Below are positions 8,892-19,920 of a stretch of 64,000 bases of DNA, piece by piece. The DNA is from VAZQ01 sp963807865 (lineage in GTDB: Bacteria > Pseudomonadota > Alphaproteobacteria > Rhizobiales > Xanthobacteraceae): the NCBI GenBank assembly GCA_963807865.1, contig CAWEDK010000034.1:248001-312000 (forward strand), given 5' to 3'. Both the position numbers and the translations under genes were made by a program. The notes under the pieces were generated by a model that was not told the origin of the DNA, did no database searches, and saw only the letters and a list, made by a program, of their open reading frames with translations. Within the stretch, counting starts at the first letter, position 1, and every line of letters starts with the position of its first letter.

Positions 8892-9012
8892 TGCGCTCCC
8901 CTCCCACGCGGAGGGGTTGGGGGTGGGCCTTTCGTCGTCGATGCAGCGAACAAGACCCCGCCCGGCCTGCCACGCTTCGCGCGGAGGCGACCCTCCCGAA
9001 GGGGGAGGGTGA
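8892..9012. repeat. GC-rich intergenic palindrome (CCCTCCC / GGGAGGG type)
   Basis: The left side reads CTCCCCTCCCACGCGGAGGGG and the right side GCGACCCTCCCGAAGGGGGA, two hairpins of the kind scattered between genes in Bradyrhizobium-like genomes. It lies between the HdeA-like gene and the end of the TonB receptor gene. No coding role is seen. Confidence 0.6.
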
Positions 9013-9039
9013 AGGCAGAGGGCGGTGCCGCCTGCACCG

Positions 9040-12000
9040 TCAGTTCAGTTTGTAGTTGATGCCGGCGCGCACGATGTTGTCGGTGAGCCGCGGGTTGATG
9101 GTCGCCGCGACGGTGGCGTCGGCCGGGAGAGCCGGCGCGATCGAGAGAGCCGAAGTCCATGTAGAGATATTCGGCCTTGGCGGTCCAGTTGCCGACCGAG
9201 ATGCGCCTCGATTCCGCCGCCGACCGTCCAGCCGGCTTTGTAAGCGTGTGGCTGAAGGCGGCATTGACCGCGGTTGCCGATCGCGTCGAAGCCCGCCAGC
9301 GTGCCGCTGGTCTTGATCTCGCCGAACGCCACGCCGGCGGTAACGTACGGCAGCAGGTGCGGCGTGATCGGCGTGCCGACGCGGCCGCGCAGCGTGCCGA
9401 ACCACGGCAGCCGGTGCTCGAACGACGCGATCACCGGCGCATCGAGCGGCGCCAGCAGCGGATTGCAGACGTCGCCCGGGCAGAACGCCGTGTACGTCGG
9501 CGCGCTGGCGTCGAGCACTGGATGTCGCCTTCGATGCCGACCAGCAGCGCGCGTGGCATCCAGTTGTAGCCGGCCTGGACACCGAAGATTCCGCCGTCGA
9601 GCCGGTTGGCGGTGTGGCCGCCGAACAGCGGCTCCCCGAGCGAGGGCATCGCCGAAGTTGGCGCCGGTGACGACCCGTCCGCCGCCGACGCCCGCATTGG
9701 CGCCGACATAGAGACCGCTCCAGTTCCACGCCGCCGCCATCGGCGCCTTGGTGACCATCGCGGCGGCAGTGGGCCCTTGTGGCCCTTGAGCTGACCGGGC
9801 GGGCCGCTCGGCCGCGCGGCGTCGAACTTGGCGTTGAGATAGAGCTTCACGCCGCGGCCGGGAAGCAGGACCTCGTCCTTGTGGAACTGGACGCTGTTGC
9901 GCATGTCGACGTCGAGCAGGTTGTTGCCGACGAGGCCGGTGGTGAGCTCGACCGGCCCCCACGGCGAGTCGCGCCAGATATCGTTTGTGAACGATCTCGG
10001 CCTTGACCAGGTTGTAGCCGGCGGTCGGCGTCTCGAACGGCGCGAGATCGTACTGCGCGAACGCGTGCAGCAGGCCTGCGCGGACGAACCAGTTGTCGTT
10101 GCGCCAGTAGGCGCCGCCGCCGAGGCGCTGCGGCGGAATGCGCGGCACGTTGCTGCCGTCCGTGAACGTCGCCCGCACCGTGTCGTATTGGCCGTCGACG
10201 CCGAACAGGCCAGGCCCGAGCGGAACGACATCCCATTGCCACGCCAGCTCCGCGCCGCGGAAGATCGCATCGCGCTGGGCGATGGCGGTCTGCAGCAGCT
10301 CGGTCTCGATGCCGCAGGTGGCGAACTCCTCGCCGCAGAAGATTCCGGTCGGCTGCTGATAGATGAAGTTGTTGAAGCGCGTGTAGTAGGCCTTGCCGTC
10401 GAAGCGGAAGTCGCCGAGCACGCGCTTGAGGCCGATCTCGGCGGTGCTTGCAGTCTCGATCGTCGAGATTGGGATTGCCGATGTCGAACGTCTGGGTCGC
10501 GTCGTGCGGCCCCTTGGCGAACAGCTCGACCGCCCGCGGCGCGCGCTCGATGCGCTGCAGGTTGAAGCTCGCCACCATGTACGACGGCAGGTCCTGGATC
10601 AGGCTGTAGCTCACGCTCTTCGGCGCGAAGCTGACCGATCGTGCAAAGCCCTCCGGATCGTCGGGCGGCGGCAGGAAGTTCGCCGGAAAATTGACCGGCG
10701 GTGCCGTCGACCTTGACGTTCTCGATGCGGACCGCGAACTGCGAACGCAGTTATCGGCGTGTGCTGCGAACTCGTTGAACCAGTAGGCGGCTGCGACCCG
10801 GGTACGGGCCGGGAACAGCAGCGCTTCGCCCGAGGTGTCGAGCTGCTGATGGCTCCCCTGCGCGCCGAAGAAGCTGGTCCAGGCGCCGAACGGGCTCGAC
10901 ATCGGCATGTGTCTCGACCTCGACCTTGCCCTCCTTCTCGCGGTTGAGGAACGTGCCGGCAATCTGCTCGAAGCCGATGTCGTTGAGTGCCGAGCTCGTG
11001 GTGCTTGTAGTCGGTGTAGCCGGCCCAGTAGCGGATAGCGTAGACCGGCGAAAGCGACGGCCGGAATTCGCCCTTGCTGGTGATCTTGGTCTGCTCCAGC
11101 CGGATGTGCGACCGCCGCTCGGAGGCTTCGAGGCCTGGGATCTGATAGTCGGTGATGAAGCGGCTGACCGCGGCGCCGGCATAGCCGCCGTCGAACAGCC
11201 ACGAGCCGCCAGCCGATGCGCTCTCGGCGGTGAGCGACGAGTTCGGCTGCCGGCCGTTCACCACCGGCGGCGGGTCCGGCGGGAACAGATACGGATAGCT
11301 CGGGATCCAGTAGTTGCTGGTGCGGCGTCCGGAGACGTCGGCATGGATCGCGGCGTTGCGCGAGCCGGCGTCGAGCAGCAGCGCGCTCTCCCAGCCGTTG
11401 TCGACGCTGCTGAGGCCGGCCTTCAGTCTCGGCCGCGACGCCGCCGAACGGCGCCATGGTCGGGATGCGGTTGTTGATCGCCTCGACGATGCCGCCGATC
11501 GCCTGCGAGCCGTAGCGCAGCGCCGCGGGCCCGCGATAGATTTCGATCTTCTGGATCGCCAGCGGATCGATCGGCACTGCGTGATCCTGGCTGAGATCTG
11601 CGACGTCGGCGGTGCCGACGCCGTTCTCCTGCACGCGCACGCGGGAGTCGCTCAAGCCGCGCAGGATCGGCCGGCTGGCGCCGGGCGCGAACGTCGACGA
11701 CGTGGCGCCTGGCTGGGTGAAGAACACGTCGCCGAAGTTCTGTGTCGGCGTCTGCTGGATCTGCCCGCTGGTGATGGTGCCGAGCGGCGCATAGGGCTGG
11801 GTCGAGGCCCGCGGCGTTGTGGTCGGCGTCACCGGCGGTGTCGCGGGAGCCGGCGTCACGCGCGCGGGAGCGGCCTGCGCCGGCCGCGCGGGACCAGGAC
11901 GGCGCGGCGGCGGTGGCGCCGTCACGGTGACGGGCGGCACGGAGATGGTCGGCGTCTGCGGCGCTTCCGCCGCGGGCGTCGGCGTCGGTGTTGGTGCGGG

Positions 12001-12168
12001 CGGCGTCTGAGCCGCCGGCGGTGTCGGCGCAGGAGCCGGTGTGGGGGCGGGCGTGGGAGCCGGCGCCGGTTCCGAAGTCGTTTGCGACTGCGCCCCGCTG
12101 GCGAGGCAGCACGCGATCGCCAGCGCCGAACTGCTCAAGAACACCCATCGTCTGTTACGGATCAACAT
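9040..12168 (-). CDS. ZnuD-like TonB-dependent receptor, apparently fused to an Omp25-type beta-barrel; many frameshifts
   Basis: The signal peptide starts at ATG 12168 (MLIRNRRWVFLSSSALAIAC). A long Pro/Ala/Thr linker follows, then the plug (RPILRGLSDSRVRVQENGVG, GPAALRYGSQAIGGI) and the barrel, whose strands YDTVRATFTDGSNVPRIPP and ELTTGLVGNNLLDVDMRNSV match zinc receptors of the ZnuD group. Without a stop in the receptor's frame the sequence continues into MVTKAPMAAAWNWSGLYVGA and further Omp25/31-type barrel strands, ending at TGA 9042-9040 (VRAGINYKLN). At least six frame changes occur, yet residues are conserved within each frame, which points to single-base errors rather than decay. 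The DUF2946 gene and a Zur-like palindrome lie upstream. ZnuD function and the fusion are inferences. Confidence 0.7.
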
Positions 12169-12287
12169 ATCGAACCCCCACATCCCCTGCCGGAACGACC
12201 CACCCGAATTTCGGGTCCCCTGAGGTCGTCCGGTTGCACCGCGGATGGCCGAGCGGCGGCACGCGCCGACGCCCGATGCCGACGATG

Positions 12288-12666
12288 TCAGGCGATGGGA
12301 GGTGCTCGCGCTCGGAAGAGCGCGGGATGCGGCGCCGTCAGTTCGGTTGCGACGGCGATGAGCGCGTGACGTTCGAACGCGACGGGCAGCGCCAGGATCG
12401 GCGCCGTGGGCGCCACCAGCGTTTGTGTCAGATGGATCAGCGCGCAGATCGCGCAATGATCCTGATCCGGCCCTTCGGGTCGTGCTTGGCGCTTCCGGCC
12501 CGTGATCCGCCCCGGCGGCGATCGCCGCGTCACCGGCGTGCGATTCCGCATGACCGAGATGCGCATGGTCGAGATGGACGTGACTGCACGCTATCGCGAG
12601 CTGGAACACCAGCGCGGCGAGCGCGAGGTACGACCCCCATCTTTGGCGCAGCCTGAACCAGCGCAT
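12288..12666 (-). CDS. DUF2946 family protein, one frameshift
   Basis: The first half starts at ATG 12666 (MRWFRLRQRWGSYLALAALV, a membrane or signal segment) and continues with the histidine-rich CSHVHLDHAHLGHAESH. The second half is one base out of frame: DHCAICALIHL, then a hydrophobic segment and the end LFRARAPPIA. Removing one base near 12455-12480 joins them into about 125 residues. The Cys-x-x-Cys and His cluster suggest metal binding. DUF2946 genes often sit beside copper or zinc TonB receptors, as here. It probably forms an operon with the receptor downstream. Confidence 0.7.
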
Positions 12667-12731
12667 CGCGATGCGATCCCGCTCGAATCGGCAGTGCGAT
12701 TGCCTGCCGTCCGTCGGGAACTCTAGCGAGG

Positions 12732-12751
12732 ATGTTATATTGTAACAATAT
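12732..12751. promoter_or_regulatory. AT-rich palindrome resembling a Zur/Fur-family operator
   Basis: In a strongly GC-rich setting, the sequence ATGTTATATTGTAACAATAT contains TGTTA-N5-TAACA (12733-12747) and an overlapping perfect 7-1-7 palindrome, ATATTGTAACAATAT (12737-12751). Zur boxes of alphaproteobacteria are built around GTTATA...TATAAC or similar. It lies about 70-80 bases upstream of the DUF2946 start and would place DUF2946 and the TonB receptor under zinc control. The site has not been aligned against a matrix; Fur, Mur or Irr are alternatives. Confidence 0.5.
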
Positions 12752-12836
12752 GCTCAAGGGCGATTGCGGCGCGCTGTTGCACGAAGTCAACACCGCGCGG
12801 ATGCGCTCCTGATGCAACTTGATGGGTACGAAGCCA

Positions 12837-13596
12837 TCACGCGGTTTTTGTCTGCGCCGGCTTCACGCGAACGAGGATGACCTTCTGCTGATCGCCAGTT
12901 CGCTCGACATCGACGATGCCGGATGCCTCGACCAGTTCGCTCAGGCGGGCAAAGCCGTAGTTTCTTGAATCGAAGTCCGGCGCCTGTTTTGCCAAATGCC
13001 CGCCGACCCTTGCGAGGTTGGCTCGGCCATCCTCGTCGGCGACGGCCGAGATCGCTGTCCGCAGCATCGCAAGTAAGGCCTTGTCCTGGGCATTCTTCGT
13101 CCTGGCCTTGGCGCTCGCTTGCGCGGCCGGTGTGATTGCGGCCTTCTCTTCGGGCGCGTTGAGCACATCGAAATAGACGAATTTTTCGCAGGCAGTGATG
13201 AAGGGGCGCGGGGTCTTACGCTCGCCGAACCCATAAACGGTGACGCCATGTTCGCGGATCCGCCCGGCCAGCCGCGTGAAGTCGCCGTCGCTCGAGACGA
13301 TACAGAAGCCGGAGAAGCGACCGGTATAGAGGAGGTCCATGGCATCGATAATCATCGCGCCGTCCGTCGCGTTCTTCCCAGTGGTGTAGGCAAATTGCTG
13401 AATCGGCTGGATGGAGTGTTCGAGCAGACAATCCTTCCAGCCGTTGAGGTTCGGCTTTGTCCAGTCGCCATAGATGCGCTTGACACTGGCGGTTCCATAG
13501 TTGGCGATTTCGGCGAGTAGTGCGGTGATGATTCTTCGGTGTCGCGTTGTCGCCGTCGATCAATAAGGCGAGCCTCGCGGTGCTCTCCACCGTCAT
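12837..13596 (-). CDS. NYN-domain (LabA/PIN-like) protein with C-terminal LOTUS/OST-HTH-type domain, one frameshift
   Basis: The N-terminus (ATG 13596) is MTVESTARLALLIDGDNATP, with the NYN metal-binding aspartates in IDGDN (13-17). At about 13535 one extra A shifts the frame. The continuation reads IITALLAEIANYG, GDWTKPNLNGWK, YTTGKNATDGAMIIDAMDLL and IVSSDGDFTRLAGRIREHG, all classic NYN. The last 80 residues (LLAMLRTAISAVADEDGRANLARVGG ... ILVRVKP) look like a winged OST-HTH/LOTUS RNA-binding domain. NYN proteins are predicted ribonucleases. Corrected length is about 252 residues. Confidence 0.85.
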
Positions 13597-13758
13597 GGCG
13601 CGATCTCCCTTTGATTTGCGCAGACTATAGCAACAGCATCGCTTCTTGGATCGTCATAGGTCGATTGCTAGCGCGATCTGGAGTTCGCATCGCGCGAAAA
13701 GATTTGCGACGAAACTTTGGGGTCGCCGAGTTTCGCTATTTGACCGACAAGACTTGGT

Positions 13759-15826
13759 TCAGCGGCCTTCGCGCGCCCACGTGGCGGCCAGCGCACCGAC
13801 CAGCAGCAGCAGGCCGATCAGGCCGGCGAACACCGGCAGCACGCCGATGCCGCGCACCACGCTCGCTTCGCGGATGCGCAATCCGATCCAGTTGTCGCCG
13901 TGGAACGTGTCCGCGGAGCGCGTGCCGACAATGCGGGGCAGGCTGACGCCGCTGCCGTCCTCGATGCGCACGACGTCGCCGCCGGTGGCATTTGCCAGCG
14001 GCGCCAGCATCTGCAAGGTCGAGGTGACTTCGGTGAATTCGCGCGGATTGGCGGGGCCGACATTGGCGAGCGCGGTGAGCGTGCCGTCGGTGGCGCGCCA
14101 GAGCCCAAGCTCATTTGCCTCGACGGCCGAGCGCCAGACGCCCGGTTCGGATTGCGTCAGCGTCAGGTTGCGGGTCTTGCCGGACGGCGTCGTCAGCGTG
14201 ATGTCGCTGACCGTTTCCGACATGCTCTGGCGCTGCACGGTGAGGTCGCGGCCGCGCACGAACATGCGCAGTGCTTCTTCCTCGAGGTCGGGCTGCTTCA
14301 TCAGCCAGTGCGATAACCGCCGCAGCAGGTCGATGTGCGGGCCGCCGCCTTCGTAGCCGCGCGCCCACAGCCAGATGTGGTCGGAGAGCAGCAGCGCGAC
14401 CCGGCCTTCGCCTTCGCGTGACAGCACCAGCAGCGGCTTGTTGTCGGGGCCCTGCATCACCGCGGTGCCCTTGCGGGTGCGGCTGTCGACCAGCCGGAAC
14501 CACTGGCTCCAGTGCGGCGGATCGCTGTCGGAGCCTTCGAGCCCGCGTGTCACCGGATGGCGTTTGCCGAGATCGGTAAGCGCAGCACGAAACGCGCCAT
14601 CAGTCGTGCGCCCGTTCGGCTCGGCCGGCAGGACGACTTCGAGCGGCGTGCGCCAGAGGCTGGTCTGGCTGGCATAGTCGGGCCCGGCCGCGACCAGCAC
14701 GGCGCCGCCGGCGCGGACGTAGCGGGCGATGTTGTCGAAGTAGATGATCGGCAGCACGCCCTGGCGCGCGTAGCGGTCGAAGATGATGAGCTGGAACTCG
14801 TTGATCTTCTGCTGGAACAGCTCGCGCGTCGGGAAGGCGATCAGCGAGAGTTCGTTGATCGGCGTGCCGTCCTGCTTTTCGGGCGGACGCAGGATGGTGA
14901 AGTGCACCAGATCGACCGAGGCGTCCGACTTGAGCAGGTTGCGCCAGCGTGCGCTCGCCGGCATGCGGCTCGCCCGAAACGAGCAGCACGCGCAGCTTGT
15001 CGCGCACGCCGTCGATCGAGACCACCGCTCGGTTGTTGACCTCGGTCAGCTCGTTGTCGATCGGCGAGGCTTCGATCTCGACGATGTTCGGCCCGGCGTG
15101 GGCGATCTGCACGTTGACGCTGACATTCTGCCCGACGCGCACGCTGCGGCTGTCGACCGGCTCGCCGTCGCGGCGGACGGTGATCTGCGCGGTGCCGGGC
15201 GAGGCGCCCTGATCCTCGATCTTGAACGTGATGGTCTGCGTCTGGCCGACGATGCCGAACCGCGGCGTCGTCACCAGCACGACGCGGCGGTCGCGTTCGT
15301 TGGCGTGGCCGGTAATCAGCCCGTGCACCGGCGCCGAGAAGCCGAGCCCGGTGAAATCCGTCGGCAGGTCGTGAATGCGGCCGTCGGTGATCATGATGGC
15401 GCCGGCGATGCGGTCCTGCGGCACGTCCGCGAGCGCGGAGGTCAGCGCCGTGAACAGCCGCGTACCGTCGGTCTCGCCGTCGGACTGCCCGGCCTCGACG
15501 AAGCGCACTTCGAGATTGGGAATGCGGCCGAGCCGTTCGGCGACCTGGGCGCGCGCCGCTTCGGTCTGGGCGGTGCGGTCGCCGAAATCCTGGCTGGCGC
15601 TCTTGTCGATCACCACCACCGCGACCGAGGTCAGCGGATCGCGGTCCTCGCGCGTGATCGACGGATTGGCGAGCGCAAGCACGAACAGCGCGAGCGCGAC
15701 GGTGCGCATCAGCGCGCCGCGGCTGCGCGAGAACACCAGCAGCAGCGAAATCAAAAACGCCACCGCGGCCGCCACCCAAAGCACGGCGTCCGGAACCAGC
15801 GGCGCGAACGAGATACCGAAATTCAT
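13759..15826 (-). CDS. VWA/glutamine-amidotransferase-like membrane protein of the MoxR/DUF58/DUF4159 cluster, one frameshift
   Basis: The N-terminal half starts at ATG 15826 with two membrane segments (VLWVAAAVAFLISLLLVFS and LMRTVALALFVLALANPS) followed by a von Willebrand-type domain (VAVVVIDKSASQ, IAGAIMITDGR). After VRVLLVSGEPHAGERT one extra base near 14955 shifts the frame. The rest reads RNLLKSDASVDLVHFTIL, IIFDRYARQGVLPIIYFDNI, GGAVLVAAGPD and ends in a membrane segment GLIGLLLLVGALAATWA. Corrected length is about 688 residues. It is the last gene of the moxR operon. Such clusters are linked to metal-centre insertion or envelope stress, but the role of this member is unknown. Confidence 0.8.
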
Positions 15827-15837
15827 CCCAACTCCAC

Positions 15838-15985
15838 GTGTCCCGGACGCGGTGCAGCATGCAGCGCGTCAGCGCGAAATGGTGCGCCGCTGATCCGGGA
15901 CCTTTCCAAAGTCGGTGTCCGAAACGATCCCGGGTCTGCAGCGCACCACTTCGTGCTGCGCCGCGTCCGGGACATCATTTCGAAC
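15838..15985. repeat. GC-rich palindrome (GTCCCGGACGCGGTGCAGC type)
   Basis: The left arm GTCCCGGACGCGGTGCAGC pairs with the right arm GCTGCGCCGCGTCCGGGAC, with a smaller inner stem around GATCCGGGACC / GATCCCGGGTC. It fills the gap between two genes of the moxR operon. The type is common between genes in Bradyrhizobium-like genomes. Confidence 0.8.
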
Positions 15986-16005
15986 CCTTGGCGCAACCGA
16001 AGCTC

Positions 16006-18817
16006 CTACTGTCCCAGCCGCTCGAGCAGTGCCGGGATATGAACCTGATCGGCCTTGTAGTTGCCGGTCAGGGTGTACATCACGATGTTGACGCCGGCGC
16101 GGAACGCGAATTCGCGCTGCCGTGCCTCAGCGGAGATCAGCGGCAGCATCGGCTGGCCGTCCGGCCGCATCGCCCAGGCGCCGGCAAGGTCGTTCGACGT
16201 GATGATCAGCGAGGATACGCCGTCGCCGGCGCGCGCTGGCCGCGTGCCGGGCTCCTCGTCGTTGGCGCTCGGCGTCGCCTCGACCCAAAGCTGGCCGGAC
16301 GCGAAGCGGCCCGGAAACTCTTTGAGCAGGTAGAACGTCTTGGTCAGCACATGGTCGCGCGGCACCGGTTCAAGTTCGGGAATGTCGAGCGCCGAAAGGA
16401 TCGACCGCAGCGCCGTCATGCCGGGACCGCGGGTCGCGCCGCCGGGGCCGGGCGGCGCCTCGACGGCGTCGCGGGTGTCGAACAGCACGGTGCCGCCGCG
16501 CTTCATGTAGGCATCGACCAGTTCGAGCGCCTCGCGTGATGGCTTCGGCGCGCTCGGCACCACCGGCCAGTAGATCAGCGGATAGAACGACAGCTCGTCG
16601 CGTCCCGGATCGATCCCGATCGGCTCGCCCGCTTCCAGCGCGGTGCGCTGCGCCAGAAACAGCGTCAGGCCCTGCAGCCCGGCCTTGCTGATGCGGTCGA
16701 CCTCCGCGTCGCCGGTGATCACATAGGCGAGCCGGGTTTCGAGCGTCGACTTCAGCGCCTGTTGCTCGGCCTGATCCTGCGCGAACGCGCGCGGCGGCGC
16801 GGCCAGAGTTGCGGCGAGGATCGCCAAGACCACCGCGGCGGCGGCCGGCCGGCCGGCGCGTCCGAACCGCCGCAGGCCACCCGCCATCAGGAACACGATC
16901 AGCGCATCGATCGCGAGCAGCGCGAGCGCTGTGATCAGGATCGGCCCGCGTAGGTCCTGTGGCTCAGTCATCCGATAAGCCTCCCGGCGTGCGCTGAGCG
17001 CCGATAGATCGAGCGGCGCAAGACGATCAGCGGGTGCAAGCGTGTTCACCGCCAGCAATCCTTCCGGCGGACCGTAAAATCCTGGCGGGTGGTCGAAGGT
17101 TGCGCGGCCGGCAAAACCGGTCGGCACCGGTCGTGCCGTGGTCGGCGGCGGGCCGAGAACGCCGAAGCCATCGAGAATGCGCGTCGGTGGCACGACTTCG
17201 CGCGGAGCGCGGCTGCCGCTGGCAGCGGTTTCGCCGGCAGCGATCGAGCCCGACAGGGAAACGATTTGCTTGAGCATTTCGACGAATGTGCCCGAAAGCG
17301 GCAGGTCGGACCAGCGGGTATCGGCGGTCACATGAAACAGCACGACCAGACCCTTGCCGCGGCGCTGCGCGGTGACGAGCGGCGTGCCGTCCGCCAGCGT
17401 CGCCCAGGTGCGATCGGTGAGCGTCGCATCCGGCTCCGCCAGCACCTGACGGGTCACGGTGACGTCGTTCGGGATCGCCATGTCGAAGAATGGGCCCTCG
17501 CGCGTGAACGCGGTCAGCTGCCTGCGGCTGCTCCCACGACAGCGAGCCGCCCAGCACGCGGCCGCCGCGCCGCAGCTTCACTGGCACGAGATCGTCGTCG
17601 GCGGCGGCGAGCCGCGGTCCGGCGAAGCGTACGATCACGCCGCCGTCCTCGATCCACTTCGTCAACTGCTCGCGCGCCTCAGCGACGTTGCCGACGTCGG
17701 CCAGGATCATCATCGGCAGTCGCTGCTCGATAAACTGGCTCACCGCCTGCGCGGGCGATCCACGCTCGGCGAGCCTGATGTCGGCGAACGGGCTGAGCGC
17801 GCGGTTGAGATAGAACGTGGCGGCCAGCAGCGGCTGCGCCGTATCGGCGGTCGAGCCGGTGATGACGCCGACCGTGCGGCGCCGCCAGCGCTTGTCGAGC
17901 AGCGACACGGCGCCGGCTGAGCGTTCGCCGGCGATCTCCAGCCGGGCGATGTCGTTCCTGATCTCGACCGGCAGCGTCAGCTCGGCGTCGGTCTCGCGTT
18001 CGTTCGGCTTGAACGTGAAGGTGGTGTCGCCGAGCGGCAGGCCCTTGAGATCGAGCGCGCGGACCGTGCCGGTCTCCGGAGCGTTGTTCGTGCGCAGCAC
18101 CTTCACGGTAAGCGCGCCCGCGGTGTTGTCGGCGCCGGCCAGCGCGCGCGGACCGGCGATGCCACCCTCGACCACGGTGAGCGGGCGGCCGTCGAGCGCC
18201 TTGCCGAGCGCGGCAACGAACTCGGCGCCGCCGCCGAGATCGACGCCATCAGTCAGCCAGACCACTTCGACGTCCGAGGACGCAGCCAGGAAGCGGCCGA
18301 ACGCCGGCAGCGTGTCGGCCCGCTCGACCGCATGCGGCTTCGGCTTGATCTGCTTCAAGCGGATGCGCGCGGCGGCCGGCGTCTCGAACGAAATGTCGCG
18401 GTTGGGCTCCGAGAGCGGGATCAGCGCCACGCCACGCCCGTCCGCTTCCGCGCGTGCGACCAGGTCGTCCGCGGTGCGCATGCGGGCGTCCCAGGTACCG
18501 GCGGCGGGAAAACCGTCGTCGATCAAGAGCGCCAGCGGCGCCTTCGCGCTCGAGGTCGCGACCGGCGGATTCCACAGCGGCCCGGCGGCCGCGATGATCA
18601 CGATCGCGGCCAGCAGCAGGCGCAGCAACGTCAGCCACCAGGGCGTCCGCCGCGGCTGTTCCTCTTTCGGCTTGATGTCGAACAGCAGCCGCGTCGGCGG
18701 AAAGTCGACGCGCCGCGGCTGCGGTGGAATGAGCCGCAATAGCCACCATAGAACCGGCAGGCTCAGCAGTCCGAGCAGTACCAGCGGCTGCGCGAAGGCG
18801 AGCGGCAGGCCTAGCAT
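16006..18817 (-). CDS. BatA/DUF4159-type membrane protein of the MoxR cluster, one frameshift
   Basis: The N-terminus (ATG 18817) is the BatA-type aerotolerance region: LVLLGLLSLPVLWWLLRLIPP, a second membrane helix near residues 60-85, then a VWA-like part (VVWLTDGVDLGG). At about 17520 one extra G breaks the frame in SWEQPQ; removing it yields QLTAFTREGPFFDMAIPNDV and the rest. The C-terminal DUF4159 domain has ELSFYPLIYWPV, KRGGTVLFDTRDA and MYTLTGNYKADQVHIPALLERLGQ. Two more membrane helices lie near residues 640-690. Corrected length is about 936 residues. It lies 142 bases downstream of the DUF58 gene, separated by an inserted palindrome. Confidence 0.85.
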
Positions 18818-18836
18818 GCACCGGCTCCGTCATGGG

Positions 18837-18946
18837 TCCTCATCCTGAGGAGCGTCGCACAGCGACGCGTCTCGAAGGATGGCGGCACATTCCGAACGAG
18901 CGGCCATGCTTCGAGACGCGATCTCCGGTCGCTCCTCAGCATTAGG
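18837..18946. repeat. Palindromic repeat (GGTCCTCATCCTGAGGAG / CTCCTCAGCATTA type)
   Basis: Outer arms CATCCTGAGGAGCG and CGCTCCTCAG pair, and inner arms GCGTCTCGAAGGATGGC and GCCATGCTTCGAGACGC pair. This well-known Bradyrhizobium-type intergenic repeat separates the DUF58 gene from the BatA/DUF4159 gene in what is normally a tight operon. Confidence 0.8.
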
Positions 18947-18959
18947 TGAAGCGCCCGCA

Positions 18960-19916
18960 TCATGCCGACCTCCGCTGGCCGGCGACGCTGACACGGCCGG
19001 AGTTGGTGGCGCCGGGCGGCGGCGCGCCCATGCGGGCATGCAGCGCGAGCATCAGTTCGGTTGCCGGGCGGTCGGTGCGGTGAATGGCGAAGCTCCAGCC
19101 GAGCTTGTCGGTCTCGGCGCGAATCTCGGCGCGATGGCTCGCGACCTTCGCTTCGTAGTCGGCCTTCCATGCCTCGGCGCGGCCGGCCGTGATCGAACCG
19201 CCGCCTTCCGGCTCGATGAACTCGACGCGCCCGGAATACGGGAAGGTCTCCTCCGCGGGATCGACGATCTGCACCGTATGGCCATGCGCGCCGGTCGCCG
19301 AAAGCTGCGCGAGCGTCTTGCGCACATCCGCGATCGGGCTCCAGAAATCTGAAACCACCACGATCTCGGCGAGCGACGACGGCGCGAACGCCACCGGCAG
19401 GCTCGAACGCGGAGTGGGATCGTGCAGGATCGCGTTCGCCATCTTGTCGAGCACGTTGCGGCTGCCGGTCGGCCGCATCAGGCCCGGCATGCCGACGCGC
19501 TCGCCGGCGTGCACCAGGACTTCGGCCAGCGCGAACGCCACCACCAGCGTGCGATCGAGCTTGGATTCCTGCGCCAGCGCCGACTTGAAGTGCATCGATG
19601 GCGAACGGTCCGCCCAGATCCAGACGGTGTGCGCGGCTTCCCACTCCTGCTCGCGCACATAAAGATGCTCGTCGCGCGCCGAGCGGCGCCAGTCGACGCG
19701 CCTGGCCGGCTCGCCGGAGACGAAGCGGCGGTATTGCCAGAAATTCTCGCCCGGTCCGGCCCGCTTGCGGCCATGCAGCCCGTGGATGACGGTTGCGGCG
19801 ATGCGGCGAGCCTCCAGAATGAGGCGAGGCATGGTCTCGGCCAGCGAGCGGCCTTCGCCGCTCGCGAGCTGAGTTGCACGAAGTTCTTCCCGCGGCCCCT
19901 TCGGCTTCGACGCCAT
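18960..19916 (-). CDS. DUF58 domain protein
   Basis: 318 residues. The DUF58 core is clear: FWQYRRFVSGEPARRVDWRR near residues 60-80, followed by YVREQEWEAAHTVWIWADRS and a VWA-like remainder (VVVSDFWSPIADVRK). DUF58 proteins accompany MoxR ATPases and are thought to be adaptors or substrates in folding and metallation of membrane or periplasmic complexes. It starts four bases after the moxR stop codon, so the two are co-translated. Confidence 0.92.
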   Translation of the reverse strand: MASKPKGPREELRATQLASGEGRSLAETMPRLILEARRIAATVIHGLHGRKRAGPGENFWQYRRFVSGEPARRVDWRRSARDEHLYVREQEWEAAHTVWIWADRSPSMHFKSALAQESKLDRTLVVAFALAEVLVHAGERVGMPGLMRPTGSRNVLDKMANAILHDPTPRSSLPVAFAPSSLAEIVVVSDFWSPIADVRKTLAQLSATGAHGHTVQIVDPAEETFPYSGRVEFIEPEGGGSITAGRAEAWKADYEAKVASHRAEIRAETDKLGWSFAIHRTDRPATELMLALHARMGAPPPGATNSGRVSVAGQRRSA

Positions 19917-19920
19917 CAGG

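Noticed and set aside
9847..12666. A single 939-codon open frame on the minus strand
   Set aside because: It joins part of the DUF2946 frame, part of the TonB receptor and out-of-frame segments; recognisable protein text appears only in patches, with the rest in the other frames.
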